From Nocardioides thalensis (GTDB taxonomy: Bacteria; Actinomycetota; Actinomycetes; Propionibacteriales; Nocardioidaceae), in assembly GCF_013410655.1 (NCBI RefSeq), contig NZ_JACCFP010000001.1, positions 4,239,501 to 4,303,500 of the forward strand: a stretch of 64,000 bases of DNA, read 5' to 3'. This document shows positions 17,317 through 27,873 of this stretch, piece after piece. Below the pieces are notes generated by a model, which saw nothing but the letters and a program-made list of their open reading frames with translations, was not told the DNA's origin and made no database searches. Numbering within the stretch: position 1 is the stretch's first letter; each line of letters opens with the position of its first letter. Both the position numbers and the translations under genes were made by a program.

Positions 17317-18012
17317 ATGGTGAACCTCAAGCGCGGCCTCGCGGTCGGGGCGGCCCGTTCGCTCGCTCCCCGCGTCACCTCGATGGCGCCCGGCCTCACC
17401 TCAGCGTTCGTGCGGCAGGCGCTGCACCGCGCGATCGAGGGGGTCGGCCCGCTGCCCGGCGCGGCCGCCGCGGCCGAGGCCCAGCTGCGCGAGCAGAAGG
17501 GCGACGTCGACAAGGCCGTCCACGAGCTGATCGAGAACCACGTGCGCTACGCCGGCGTCGAGGGCTTCGTCACCAACGTCGGCGGCCTCGTCACCTCCGC
17601 GCTCGTCGCGCCGGCCAACATCACCGGCCTTGCCCTGATCGAGTGCCGGATGATCGCGGGCATCGCGCACCTGCGCGGCTACGACGTCGACGACCCGCGG
17701 GTGCGCAACGCGATCCTGGTGACGATGCTCGGCCAGGAGACCGTCACGAAGATGGTGAAGAAGATGCAGATCCCGGGCCCGCCGATGGCGCTCGCGACGG
17801 CACCGGAGCACGACCCGTCCAACGACGACGCCATCACCACCGCGGTCGCCACCGACCTCATCAGCGACGTGATCGGCAAGCGGCTCGCGACGACGATCGG
17901 CCGACGGGTGCCGCTCATCGGCGGCGCGGTCGGCGCCGTCGCCGACGGCTACGACACCTGGAAGGTCGGCCGCTACGCCGACCGAGAGCTCCTGCCCCGC
18001 GCGGCTCGATAG
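17317..18012 (+). CDS. EcsC-like protein
   Basis: A 231-residue protein with the EcsC-family pattern: AIEGVGPLPGAAAAAEAQLR, then HVRYAGVEGFVTNVGGLVTS, a weakly hydrophobic helical segment (LVAPANITGLALIECRMIAG), VRNAILVTMLGQE, and IGRRVPLIGGAVGAVADGYD near the end. EcsC proteins are peripheral or membrane-associated and of uncertain function. ATG at 17317. Its last 40 bases overlap the end of the convergent sulfotransferase gene. Confidence 0.75.
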   Translation: MVNLKRGLAVGAARSLAPRVTSMAPGLTSAFVRQALHRAIEGVGPLPGAAAAAEAQLREQKGDVDKAVHELIENHVRYAGVEGFVTNVGGLVTSALVAPANITGLALIECRMIAGIAHLRGYDVDDPRVRNAILVTMLGQETVTKMVKKMQIPGPPMALATAPEHDPSNDDAITTAVATDLISDVIGKRLATTIGRRVPLIGGAVGAVADGYDTWKVGRYADRELLPRAAR

Positions 18013-19187
18013 AAGCGGAGCATGCCCCGGCCCGCCCGGGAGGCCTGCAGGCGCCGTACGACCTTCTCGCGGAGGCGGTACGTCGGCCGCAGGTAGGACC
18101 GCTCGAGCGCGGCCCGGGTCTCGCCGAGCTCGCCGTGCAGGCGGTCGATCTCCTCGCGCTGGCGCGCGGATTCGAGCAGCAGTGCCTTGACCGCGTCGAC
18201 GGCGGCCTCGGCGACGAGCCGCTCCCGCGGCCGGTCGGGGTCGACCCACTTCTCCGGGTCGGGGGTGACGCCGCGAAGGTCGGCGAGGTCGCCGACCACG
18301 TCGTAGCCCCGCTGACGGACCTCGTCGATCCACGCGTCCTGGAGCCCGGTCACCCAGGGCAGCAGGTCGGGCGGCAGCGACAGGCGGGGCGAGCCGGTGC
18401 GCTTGGAGAGGGTCTGGTGGGCGAGCAGCTCACGGACCAGCGGCCGGTAGTGGTGCGGCGGGACGTCCTTGTTGGCCGCGAGGTTGATCCGCCGTACGAG
18501 CGTGGTCTCGGGCGACCCGAGCGACGGGTTGGACCGCTCGGTGTGCAGGTCGAGCTCGATCTCGTCGAGGCCGAACGCCTGGCTGAACCGCTTCCAGAGC
18601 AGCTCGGGTGCCCCACCCGGCGGCGGCACCGTCACGAGGTGCACCTGCTCGGGCGGCAGCTGCGCGCCCCAGCGGTCGAGGATGTCGGGGATCTCCTGCA
18701 CGCCCCAGAACCACGATCCGATGCGGCTGTCGCGGCCGGGGTCGCGCAGCCGCTCGAGGAACTGCTCGTAGGACAGCGTCGCGCGGTGCTTGACGTTCTC
18801 CTGCCACTCGGCGGGGATCTGCCGGATCAGGTCGCGAACCGAGAGGATCAGGTGCACCTCGGTGCCGTCGCCGAGCGACTCCAGCGCCCGGCCGGCCTGC
18901 GAGCGGGAGGCGGTGGCGAGGATCTCGTGGCTGATGACCGCGGTGCCGCGGTGCTCCCGCACCTGGGCGGCCAGCGCGTCCCAGCGGCCGACGGCCTCGT
19001 GCTCAAGCCCGCCCCAGGGCAGCCGCATCAGGTCGAGAGCGGCGAGGAAGTGGGCGTCGAACCGGTCCGCGGCGTAGAGGATGCCCTCCTCGCGGAGCCG
19101 CTTCCGGTTGTGGAACAGCACGTCCTGGAGGTAGGACGTCCCGGTCTTCGGGGTCCCGACGTGCAGGAGGACCTTCCTTTTCCTCAC
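17973..19187 (-). CDS. Sulfotransferase-family protein 1
   Basis: A 404-residue PAPS-dependent sulfotransferase-like protein. The 5'-phosphosulfate loop is LLHVGTPKTGTSYLQDVLFH (residues 7-26, with TPKTGTSYLQ as the core), and AVISHEILA plus LILSVRDLIRQIPAEWQE form the 3'-phosphate-binding region (S/R of SVRD). The C-terminal 80 residues are a basic, probably coiled helix. The acceptor is unknown; actinobacterial relatives sulfate carbohydrates or cell-envelope glycans. The GTG start at 19187, with AAAGGAG upstream, overlaps the stop of the preceding gene by four bases (GTGA), so the two are co-translated. A paralogue lies at 20392-21771. Confidence 0.82.
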   Translation of the reverse strand: MRKRKVLLHVGTPKTGTSYLQDVLFHNRKRLREEGILYAADRFDAHFLAALDLMRLPWGGLEHEAVGRWDALAAQVREHRGTAVISHEILATASRSQAGRALESLGDGTEVHLILSVRDLIRQIPAEWQENVKHRATLSYEQFLERLRDPGRDSRIGSWFWGVQEIPDILDRWGAQLPPEQVHLVTVPPPGGAPELLWKRFSQAFGLDEIELDLHTERSNPSLGSPETTLVRRINLAANKDVPPHHYRPLVRELLAHQTLSKRTGSPRLSLPPDLLPWVTGLQDAWIDEVRQRGYDVVGDLADLRGVTPDPEKWVDPDRPRERLVAEAAVDAVKALLLESARQREEIDRLHGELGETRAALERSYLRPTYRLREKVVRRLQASRAGRGMLRFYRAARGRSSRSA

Positions 19188-20326
19188 TGCTGCTCCTTTG
19201 CGCTGCGGGCGACCGGCCCGGCCGGCTCGATCAGGACCTGGGTCGCCAGCGCCAGCACCTCCGCCTCGGACGGCTCGCAGCGGTCGTCGTCACGGTCGGT
19301 CGCAGGCGCCAGCAGCAGGTCGGGGTCGCCGAGGAAAGCGTATCCACCGCGCGTCAGCTGCGTGCGCAGGCGTTCGGCCCGGTCGTCGATCCACCCCCGC
19401 AGCTCGGTCGGTACGGCGACCGCGGGCCCGCCGAGCCCGGTGAGGCGGGGCGCGAGCCGGCCCCTGAGCAGCGCCTCGCGCTGGTCGCGGCCGACGAGCA
19501 GCGCGAGGGAGGGGCCGACCCACCGGGCGAGATCGGCGGCGGCGCCACCGATCTCCGGGGGTGCCGCGAGCCCGCGGCTGCCCTGGAGGGCGCGCGGCAG
19601 CAGGGTGCGGTCGAGGACGATCGAGACCCGCTCCGGCCCGATCCGCGCGCCCCAGGTGCGGGCCGGGGTAAGGATGTCGGCGCGGGGCGGCAGCCGGTCG
19701 GCGCGCGCGAGCCCGCGCAGCCACTCGGTCCACCCGGCCCCGCCCTCCGCGAACGCGCGCGCGGTCCAGGCCTGGGCGACCATCGTCTCGAGGTCGGCGG
19801 CGAGCACGTAGACGTGACGCGGCTGCTCGCGCTGCGGCCGGCCGCGCCGCGCCAGGTCGGCGAGCGCGGGCTCGACGAGCCAGGGGTGGCCGACCAGGCG
19901 GTAGCTGGGCGCCCACGGCCGGCGCCGATGCCACCAGTGGCGGCGCTGCGGCTCGGGCTCGCCGGCAGCCACCAGGTCCTCGGCGATCAGGCCCGAGGCC
20001 ACCCGCACCAGGTCGCGGGGCGGCAGCGCGGCGGGGTCGACGGGCCGCGGACCGAACCGCGGCTCCGGCCCCGCGCCGGCCAGCAGCAGGTCCGGCCGGC
20101 CCCGCCCGGGCGCGCTGGCGGCGAGCAGGCGGTCGACCAGCACCGGGTCGGTGCGGACGCCGCGGCGTACCGCCTCCTCGTTGACCCGGCGGAGGAGCTC
20201 AAGCTGCTGGGCGCCGGGCAGCCACGGCCCGCGCTCCTCGCCCTCCGCGGTCCAGTCGGCCCACGGGGTCGTGCCGCCGTCGCGGAGTGACGCGACCCAC
20301 CCCCACGCCCGTCGTACGCCACTCAT
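19184..20326 (-). CDS. Unknown protein coupled to the sulfotransferase
   Basis: A 380-residue protein without signal peptide or membrane segment. Pro/Trp/Arg-rich N terminus (WADWTAEGEERGPWLPGAQQ), a very basic tract RRHWWHRRRPW, and a C-terminal alpha/beta part (RVSIVLDRTLLPRAL, PSLALLVGRDQREALLRG). I recognise no family. ATG at 20326 preferred over 20347. Its stop overlaps the sulfotransferase start, so the two products probably work together; it may act in making or presenting the acceptor. It diverges from the second sulfotransferase with 65 bp between starts, a likely shared promoter region. Confidence 0.75.
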   Translation of the reverse strand: MSGVRRAWGWVASLRDGGTTPWADWTAEGEERGPWLPGAQQLELLRRVNEEAVRRGVRTDPVLVDRLLAASAPGRGRPDLLLAGAGPEPRFGPRPVDPAALPPRDLVRVASGLIAEDLVAAGEPEPQRRHWWHRRRPWAPSYRLVGHPWLVEPALADLARRGRPQREQPRHVYVLAADLETMVAQAWTARAFAEGGAGWTEWLRGLARADRLPPRADILTPARTWGARIGPERVSIVLDRTLLPRALQGSRGLAAPPEIGGAAADLARWVGPSLALLVGRDQREALLRGRLAPRLTGLGGPAVAVPTELRGWIDDRAERLRTQLTRGGYAFLGDPDLLLAPATDRDDDRCEPSEAEVLALATQVLIEPAGPVARSAKEQQ

Positions 20327-20391
20327 GATGAGGGCAGTCTGCCGCACCCGATAGTGTCCGTTGAGATCCGAGTCGAGGGTTGAGGGAGTCT

Positions 20392-21771
20392 GTGAGCACG
20401 CGGCAGCCGGTGGTCGTCCTCCACGTCGGGGCGATGAAGACCGGCACGACGTACCTCCAGAACAAGGTCCTCGCCAACCGCGACGCCCTCGCCGAGCAGG
20501 GGGTCGACTTCGCCGGCGAGCGCTGGCGCCAGCAGGTGAGCGCCGTGCAGGACCTGCTCTCGCTCGCCCAGCACGACCCCAACGTCGAGCAGCTGAGCAG
20601 CGGCGCCTGGGACCGGCTGGTGCACCAGATCCGCGGCACCGACGCGCGGGCGTCGCTGCTGTCGATGGAGTTCCTCAGCTTCGCCGGTGAGGAGGCCGCG
20701 CGCCGGGCCGTCTCCAGCCTGCAGGGGCTCGAGGTGCACGTCGTCATCACCGTCCGCGACACCGCGGCGATCATCCCGTCGCTGTGGCAGACCTCGATCA
20801 CCAGCGGCGGCGTGACGACGTGGCCGCGCTACACCAAGGTGGTGCGCGCCAGCATGCGCGCCGGCGGACGGGTGGGCTCCGGCCTGGCCCGCGCCGGCGT
20901 ACCGTCGGCCCGCCGCTTCGGTGAGGCGATCGACATCCCCCGGATGATCCGGGTCTGGACCTCCGTGCTGCCGGCCGACCGGGTGCACGTGCTGGTCGTG
21001 CCGGGCTCGTCCGCGCCGCGCGACCGCCTGTGGGAGCTGTTCTCCGAGATCCTCGAGGTCGACCCCGCCGCGCTGACCGCGCCGCCCGAGCACGTCAACG
21101 AGTCGCTCGGGCTGCCGTCGGCCGAGCTCGTCCGTCGCCTCAACGCCGCGCTCCGGCTGCGCCAGCCGTCGCAGCAGCGCACCGTCAAGGTCGACCTGGC
21201 TCGCGACGGGCTCGGCCCGCTGCGCGCCGAGGAGCGGCGGGCGCAGCTCGACCCGGCGACGTTCCGCGCCGCGCTGCGGTGGAACAAGCACATCCGCTCC
21301 GTGCTCGCGAGCTCCGGCGTGCGGGTGCACGGCGACGTCGCGGACCTGCCGACCGAGGCCGACCCGGCCGACTACCAGGTCGACGCCGTGCAGGAGCCGG
21401 CCGCCGAGCGGGAGCTCATCCGCGCGGCCCGCCAGGGCTTCCGCACGCTGCGCCGGCTCAACCGGCGGCTGGTCCGCGAGGCGCTGCCGCGGCAGGGTCG
21501 CGCGCGCTACCTCTCCCACCTGGCGGCGCAGCTCGCGTTCCCCCGGGGATGGCAGGCCGCCGACGACCCGGTCGCCCTCGCGGTCGAGGACCTCGCCACG
21601 CTCACCCGCTCGGCGATCAGGCTCGAGCGCCTCGCCGCCCGGCGCCGTCGCCGGGCCCGGCGACGGAAGGCGCGGCGGCGGGCCGCCCGGCAGGCGGCGA
21701 GGCGGGCCGAGCGGCGGGCCGAGCGGCGCGGGGTCTCCGGCGCGGAGGCCGCGGACGCGAGCGAGGGGTAA
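20392..21771 (+). CDS. Sulfotransferase-family protein 2 with Arg-rich tail
   Basis: A 459-residue paralogue of the sulfotransferase at 17973-19187. VVLHVGAMKTGTTYLQNKVL (residues 8-27) is the PAPS phosphosulfate loop; SLLSMEFLSF and VVITVRDTAAIIPSLWQ form the 3'-phosphate region. The last 60 residues are an extremely basic Arg/Ala helix (RRRRARRRKARRRAARQAAR in part), possibly binding acidic glycans or nucleic acid. The GTG at 20392 has GAGGGAG just upstream. The TAA stop belongs to the 76-bp palindrome that follows. Confidence 0.82.
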   Translation: MSTRQPVVVLHVGAMKTGTTYLQNKVLANRDALAEQGVDFAGERWRQQVSAVQDLLSLAQHDPNVEQLSSGAWDRLVHQIRGTDARASLLSMEFLSFAGEEAARRAVSSLQGLEVHVVITVRDTAAIIPSLWQTSITSGGVTTWPRYTKVVRASMRAGGRVGSGLARAGVPSARRFGEAIDIPRMIRVWTSVLPADRVHVLVVPGSSAPRDRLWELFSEILEVDPAALTAPPEHVNESLGLPSAELVRRLNAALRLRQPSQQRTVKVDLARDGLGPLRAEERRAQLDPATFRAALRWNKHIRSVLASSGVRVHGDVADLPTEADPADYQVDAVQEPAAERELIRAARQGFRTLRRLNRRLVREALPRQGRARYLSHLAAQLAFPRGWQAADDPVALAVEDLATLTRSAIRLERLAARRRRRARRRKARRRAARQAARRAERRAERRGVSGAEAADASEG

Positions 21772-21844
21772 CTCAGTGTTACGAACGCTTGCTGGGTGCT
21801 GTGACCGGTCATAGCGCCGAGGGGGCGTTCGTAACACTGAGTTA
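21769..21844. repeat. 76-bp palindrome carrying the stops of both convergent genes
   Basis: TAACTCAGTGTTACGAACGC at 21769-21788 is repeated exactly in inverse at 21825-21844, and the centre TGACCGGTCA (21802-21811) is itself palindromic on the same axis. The first three bases are the TAA of the sulfotransferase; the last three, read on the other strand, are the TAA of the HMG-CoA lyase gene. It should also act as a bidirectional terminator. Confidence 0.93.
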
Positions 21845-22774
21845 CGCCAGCGCGCGCACCACCGCAGACGGCGAGGGGCGGCCGAGTCGCTCGGCCATCC
21901 AGACGCTGGTGGCGGCGACGGCGCTGAGATCGACGCCGTGCTCGATGCCGAGGCCGGTCAGGAACCAGACGAGGTCCTCGGTGGCGAGGTTGCCGGTCGC
22001 GCTCTTGGCGTAGGGGCAGCCGCCCAGGCCGCCGGCGGAGGCGTCGTACGTCGTGACGCCGGCCTGCAGTCCGGCATGCACGTTGGCGAGCGCCTGGCCG
22101 TAGGTGTCGTGGAAGTGCAGCGCGAGCCGCTCGGGGCCCACCCCCGCGGCGCCGAAAGCTGCGACCAGGTCCTTGACGTGGCCGGCGGTGCCGACGCCGA
22201 TGGTGTCGCCGAGGCTGAGCTGGTGGCAGCCGAGGTCGAGCAGCCGCTTGCCGACGGCGACGACCTGCTCGGGCTCGACCGCGCCCTCCCACGGGTCGCC
22301 GAAGCACATCGACACGTAGCCGCGGACGTCCACCCCGCTGTCGAGGGCGCGCGCGACGACCGGCTCGAACATCTCGAACTGGCTCTCCAGCCCGCGGTTG
22401 AGGTTCTTGTTGGCGAACGTCTCGGTGGCCGAGGCGAACACGGCAACGTGCCGCAGTCCGAGCGCGAACGCCCGGTCGAGCCCGCGGTCGTTGGGCACCA
22501 GCACCGGCAGGTCGCGAGCGGTGTCGCCGAGGTCGTCGACGAGCCCCGCCATCAGGTCGGCCGCGTCGGCCAGCTGCGGGACCCATGACGGGTGCACGAA
22601 GCTCGTCGCCTCGACGATCGGCAGGCCCGCGGCCAGCAGGCGCCGTACGAACTCCGCCTTCACGTCGGTCGGCACCGCGGTCTGCTCGTTCTGCAGCCCG
22701 TCGCGCGCCCCGACCTCGTAGATCGTGACCTTCGCGGGCAGCCCCGGCTCGGGCCGGGTCATCGGCAGGCTCAC
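21842..22774 (-). CDS. mvaB: Hydroxymethylglutaryl-CoA lyase
   Basis: A 310-residue TIM-barrel enzyme that cleaves HMG-CoA to acetoacetate and acetyl-CoA, the last step of leucine breakdown. EVGARDGLQNEQ is the metal/substrate motif, FASATETFANKNLNR follows, SLGDTIGVGTAGHV and LHFHDTYGQALAN give the His metal ligands, and SAGGLGGCPYAKSATGN holds the catalytic cysteine loop. It is the third gene of a coupled operon: its GTG start (22774) overlaps the stop of the biotin-carboxylase gene by four bases. Its TAA is contributed by the palindrome at 21769-21844. Confidence 0.95.
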   Translation of the reverse strand: MSLPMTRPEPGLPAKVTIYEVGARDGLQNEQTAVPTDVKAEFVRRLLAAGLPIVEATSFVHPSWVPQLADAADLMAGLVDDLGDTARDLPVLVPNDRGLDRAFALGLRHVAVFASATETFANKNLNRGLESQFEMFEPVVARALDSGVDVRGYVSMCFGDPWEGAVEPEQVVAVGKRLLDLGCHQLSLGDTIGVGTAGHVKDLVAAFGAAGVGPERLALHFHDTYGQALANVHAGLQAGVTTYDASAGGLGGCPYAKSATGNLATEDLVWFLTGLGIEHGVDLSAVAATSVWMAERLGRPSPSAVVRALA

Positions 22775-24578
22775 GACGGCACCTCCTCGACCACGAACAG
22801 CGGGGCGCCGAGGGCGACCTGCTGGCCGGTCGTGGCAGTGACGGCCGAGACGACGCCGTCGTAGGGCGCCTTGAGGGCGAGCTCCATCTTCATCGCCTCG
22901 ACCACGCCCAGCACGTCACCGGCGGCGACGGGCGCGCCCTCGGTGACCCGGACGTCGAGCACGGTGCCGGGCATCGGCGCGACGACGGTGCCGTCGCCGA
23001 CCGCGGCCCCGTGGTCCGCGGCGGCGTCGGGCCGCTCGAAGACGAAGCGCTGGCCGCGCCAGGCGAGCTCCACCCCGTGGGGGGTGACGATCGCCGCGGG
23101 TCGTGCGGGTGGGAGTGACCCAGGGGTCACGCTGACCTGCACGACTCCGTCGTCGAACTCGACCGCCACCGGAGCGGCGGGCCCGCCCAGCCGGAACCCG
23201 TCGGCCGCCATCGGCCCGTCGGCTGCGGTGTTGGCCTCGAGCCAGAGCCGCGCGGCGACCTCGCGCGCCTCGGTCGGGTCGGGCGCGGGCAGCTCCGTGC
23301 GGTCGAGCCACGCGGTGTCGATGCCGCCCGGCTCGGCGAACTCGGCACTGGCGGCGAGGGCCCGCAGGAAGCCGGTGTTGGTGGTCAGCCCGAGGATCGC
23401 GATGTCGTCGAGCGCGGCGACCAGCCGACGTCGCGCGGTCTCCCGATCGCCACCCCGGACGACCACCTTCCCCAGCATCGGGTCGTACGACGTGCTCACC
23501 ACCTGCCCGGACCGGAGCGCGTGGTCGACGCGGGCGCGGTCCGACCACTGCACCACCGTCGCGCGACCGGCCTGCGGGAGGAACCCGGCATAGGGGTCCT
23601 CGGCGTAGACGCGCGCCTCCATCGCGTGGGAGTGCGGCGCGACCTCCTCCTGCGCCAGCGGCAGCGGCGCGCCCTCGGCGACCCGCAGCTGCAGCTCCAC
23701 CAGGTCGACCCCGGTGACCTCCTCGGTGACCGGGTGCTCCACCTGGAGCCGGGTGTTCATCTCGAGGAAGTAGAACTCCCCGGTGTCGGCGTCGAGGAGG
23801 AACTCCACCGTGCCGGCGTTGGTGTAGCCGACCTGCCTGCCGAGCGCGACGGCCGCCGCGTGGATGCGGTGCCGCAGGTGCGGGTCGAGGCCGGGCGCCG
23901 GCGCCTCCTCGATGACCTTCTGGTGCCGTCGCTGCACGGAGCATTCACGGGTGAGCAGGTGCAGCACGGTGCCGTGGGTGTCGCCGACGAGCTGCACCTC
24001 GATGTGGCGGCCGCGCTCGACGTACTTCTCGACCAGCAGGGTGTCGTCGCCGAACGCCGACGCCGCCTCGCGGCGGGCGGCCGCCGCGGCCTCCGCGTAG
24101 TCGGCCGCCGAGCGCACCACGCGCATGCCCTTGCCGCCGCCTCCAGCCGCGGCCTTCACCAGCACCGGGTAGTCGAACGACGCCGGGTCGGCCGCGGCGT
24201 CGTACGACGGCACCACCGGTACGCCGGCCGCGACCGCAACGTCGCGCGCGCGGTCCTTGCGGCCCATCACGTCGATGACCTCGGGCGTCGGGCCGACCCA
24301 GGCGATCCCCGCGTCGACGACCGCGCGGGCGAACCCGGCGTTCTCCGAGAGGAAGCCGTAGCCCGGGTGGACCGCGTCGGCGCCGGCGGCGACCGCAGCC
24401 GCGACCTGGGCCTCGACCGAGAGGAACTCGCCCTCGCCCTGGACCGCGCGGACGCCCAGGTCGTCGCAGGTGCGGGCGATGCGGGCGGCGATCTCGCCCC
24501 GGTTGGCGATGTAGAGGGTCTCGATACGCCCTCGCCCAGAGGCTCGGGCTACTCGACCAGCCTGGTTCGTCATGGCCA

Positions 24579-24579
<1 letters not shown>
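22771..24579 (-). CDS. Methylcrotonyl-CoA carboxylase-type biotin subunit, with N-terminal deletion
   Basis: A 602-residue alpha subunit: biotin carboxylase (IANRGEIAARIARTCDDLGV, then VLVKAAAGGGGKGMR, CSVQRRHQKVIEEAPAP, FLEMNTRLQVEHPVTE) and a C-terminal biotinyl domain with VVEAMKMELALKAP. It carboxylates biotin for the neighbouring carboxyltransferase. Two oddities: about 26 residues are missing between GVRAV and LSVEAQ (normally the AVYSDAD...ADEAVxLGPAP segment), and the first 20 residues are encoded by a repeat element (24517-24561). ATG at 24579 overlaps the upstream stop as TGATG. Whether the shortened enzyme is active is unclear. Confidence 0.88.
24517..24561 (+). repeat. Repeat element inside the biotin-subunit gene, copy A
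   Basis: GGTCTCGATACGCCCTCGCC opens a 45-bp element that ends ACTCGACCAGC. The first 42 bases match 37 of 42 positions of the reverse complement at 36907-36948. Read on the minus strand it encodes roughly QAGRVARASGRGRIET at the start of the carboxylase subunit, so part of the protein N terminus is repeat-derived. Confidence 0.85.
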
Positions 24580-26114
<1,535 letters not shown>

Positions 26115-26149
26115 GACCCCGAGGTTAACGATCGCTAACCTCGGGGTCA
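26115..26149 (-). promoter_or_regulatory. Palindromic operator directly before the leucine-catabolism operon
   Basis: TGACCCCGAGGTTAACGA and its inverse TCGCTAACCTCGGGGTCA (26114-26149) pair at 17 of 18 positions. The core GGTTAACGATCGCTAACC (26123-26140) matches 14 of 18 bases of the sequence 28595-28612 in front of the TetR gene at 28620. It touches the ATG of the carboxyltransferase gene and covers the position of its ribosome-binding site. Likely a TetR-family operator. Confidence 0.6.
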
Positions 26150-26171
26150 ACGCCGCGGAGCGGCACCACCC

Positions 26172-27179
26172 TCAGTCGAGCTGGAAGGTGATCGTCCCCT
26201 CGATCGTGTCCCAGTTGGAGTCCATCCCCATCTCGGCCTCCCAGTTGTCGGCCTTGTAGGTGATGCTCGAGGCGGTCCGGGAGACCTCCTCGAACTCGAT
26301 GCTCACCACGTTGAGCCGCTCGCCGCTCTGGGTGTGCGAGGACTCGCAGTCGCCGAACGTCCACGTGTAGTCGTAGTAGATGAACAGCCCGATCCGCACC
26401 GACCCGCGCGAGGTGTGCGTGAAGGCGCCGTGGATGTCGTCGGTGTAGGGGTCACCGGTCCAGACGAACCCGCCCTCGCCGGACTCGGTCGTGTCGTCGA
26501 ACTCCGGGCAGCTGCCGCCGGCGGCGAGGTGCTGCTCGCCGGTGTAGGTGTAGCGGCTGCCGGCGTCGGAGAATTCCGCGTCGTAGGAGTCGCCCTCGAC
26601 GTCCATCCGGATGCCCACCGTCGACGTCCGGTCCCACGCGAGGATCCCGCCGTCGTCGGGGACCTCGCCGACGTCGCGCAGTGTGATCTCGCCGGAGATC
26701 GAGCCGTCACCCGCGAGCGGGAGCACCCTGGTCTTGCGCTTGGGCGCCTTGCAGTCGTTGCGCGCGGGCCCGGCGTCGGCCTCGATGCACGCGAGCACGT
26801 AATAGGTGCCGGGCGCGGTCCCCTTGGGGACGGTGACCCGTGCGGTGACGTCCCACGAGGTGCCGCCGATCAGGGCCTTCAGCCGCGCGCTGCCGCCGAG
26901 GGCGCGGTCGCCGCGGTCCTTCTTCGCATCCTTCGACAGGTAGTAGCGGACCGTGGTCGCCTTCGACTTGCCCAGGCCCGCGTTGCGGACCTTGGTCTCG
27001 ACGCCGAACGCCTTGCTGATCGTGGCACTGGCGGGCGCGGTGGTGCTGGTGACCGTGAGGTCGGCACGGGCGCGCGCCTGCGCGGCCTCGGGCGCGGCCA
27101 GCGGCGCGGCTGCGACCAGCCCGAGCGTCAGCAGCGTGGCGAGGGTACGGCGGCGCCGTGGACGGTGAGTGCGTGACAT
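26172..27179 (-). CDS. Secreted protein with CARDB domain
   Basis: A 335-residue exported protein. Signal peptide: RTHRPRRRRTLATLLTLGLV followed by AAAPLAAPEAAQA (cleavage near residue 33). Residues about 38-125 form a CARDB-type immunoglobulin-like domain (ADLTVTSTTAPASATISKAF, KVRNAGLGKSKATTVRYYLS). The C-terminal 200 residues are beta-rich (SISGEITLRDVGEV, TYTGEQHLAAGGSCPEFDD, TWTFGDCESSHTQSGE) with paired cysteines, and look like an unrecognised extracellular domain. No anchor is visible, so it is probably secreted or cell-wall bound. Confidence 0.75.
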   Translation of the reverse strand: MSRTHRPRRRRTLATLLTLGLVAAAPLAAPEAAQARARADLTVTSTTAPASATISKAFGVETKVRNAGLGKSKATTVRYYLSKDAKKDRGDRALGGSARLKALIGGTSWDVTARVTVPKGTAPGTYYVLACIEADAGPARNDCKAPKRKTRVLPLAGDGSISGEITLRDVGEVPDDGGILAWDRTSTVGIRMDVEGDSYDAEFSDAGSRYTYTGEQHLAAGGSCPEFDDTTESGEGGFVWTGDPYTDDIHGAFTHTSRGSVRIGLFIYYDYTWTFGDCESSHTQSGERLNVVSIEFEEVSRTASSITYKADNWEAEMGMDSNWDTIEGTITFQLD

Positions 27180-27306
27180 GACTCTCCTTCTCGTGGGTAG
27201 CCCGAGACGACTTGCCGAATTGGACGCGCGAGATCGCGATCGGTGCTCATCCCGAAGGATGAATTCGGGTACCGGACCGGCGAACCCCGACGAAAGGAGC
27301 CCCTCC

Positions 27307-27870
27307 ATGTCGACTGTCGGCACCCTCACCCGCCTCGCAGGCACGGCGATCGGCCGTACGGCGCACGCGGTCAAGCACCCGGTGGAGTCCGCCGCCTTCG
27401 CCGCCGGCCTCGCCCGCGGCACCGCCGGCGCGGTGATCAGCGGCGTCCGCCGCCCCGGGCCGGACGGCGGGGCTGGAGCGGGTGGAGCGACCGCCGCGGA
27501 CGGGGCAGCCGGCACGTCGGAGCGCACCAGCCGAGCGGCCACGACCACCGCGACCCCGGCCGGCACCGAGGTCGGCCCGCGCCCGATCCCGGACCCCGTC
27601 GCCACCGAGCCGAGCGCGGCGTCGCGCACGTCCGCGCACGGGGGCGCCGACACCGCGCCCGCCGACGACCCGCTCGCCGAGGTGGGCGAGGACCCCGACG
27701 TCGAGACGCCGGTCGGCACGACCGGTGCCGGCGAGGGCTACAACCCTGACACCGCCGAGACCGGCCTCCAGCAGCCCGGGACCGAGCCCCTGATGGACCC
27801 GTCCCTGACCAAGTCGGTGAAGTCGGAGGCAGAGACCTTGCGAAGGGCCGCCGACACCGAGAAGGGTTGA
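27307..27870 (+). CDS. Low-complexity hypothetical protein (187 aa)
   Basis: Starts MSTVGTLTRLAGTAIGRTAH with GAAAGGAG well placed before the ATG. Residues 1-45 are an amphipathic, weakly hydrophobic segment; about 48-150 are Gly/Ala/Thr/Pro-rich low complexity (DGGAGAGGATAADGAAGTSE); the end is charged (SLTKSVKSEAETLRRAADTE). No family recognised. It is followed after 3 bp by the VOC gene, so the two are probably co-transcribed. Confidence 0.65.
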   Translation: MSTVGTLTRLAGTAIGRTAHAVKHPVESAAFAAGLARGTAGAVISGVRRPGPDGGAGAGGATAADGAAGTSERTSRAATTTATPAGTEVGPRPIPDPVATEPSAASRTSAHGGADTAPADDPLAEVGEDPDVETPVGTTGAGEGYNPDTAETGLQQPGTEPLMDPSLTKSVKSEAETLRRAADTEKG

Positions 27871-27873
27871 GGA

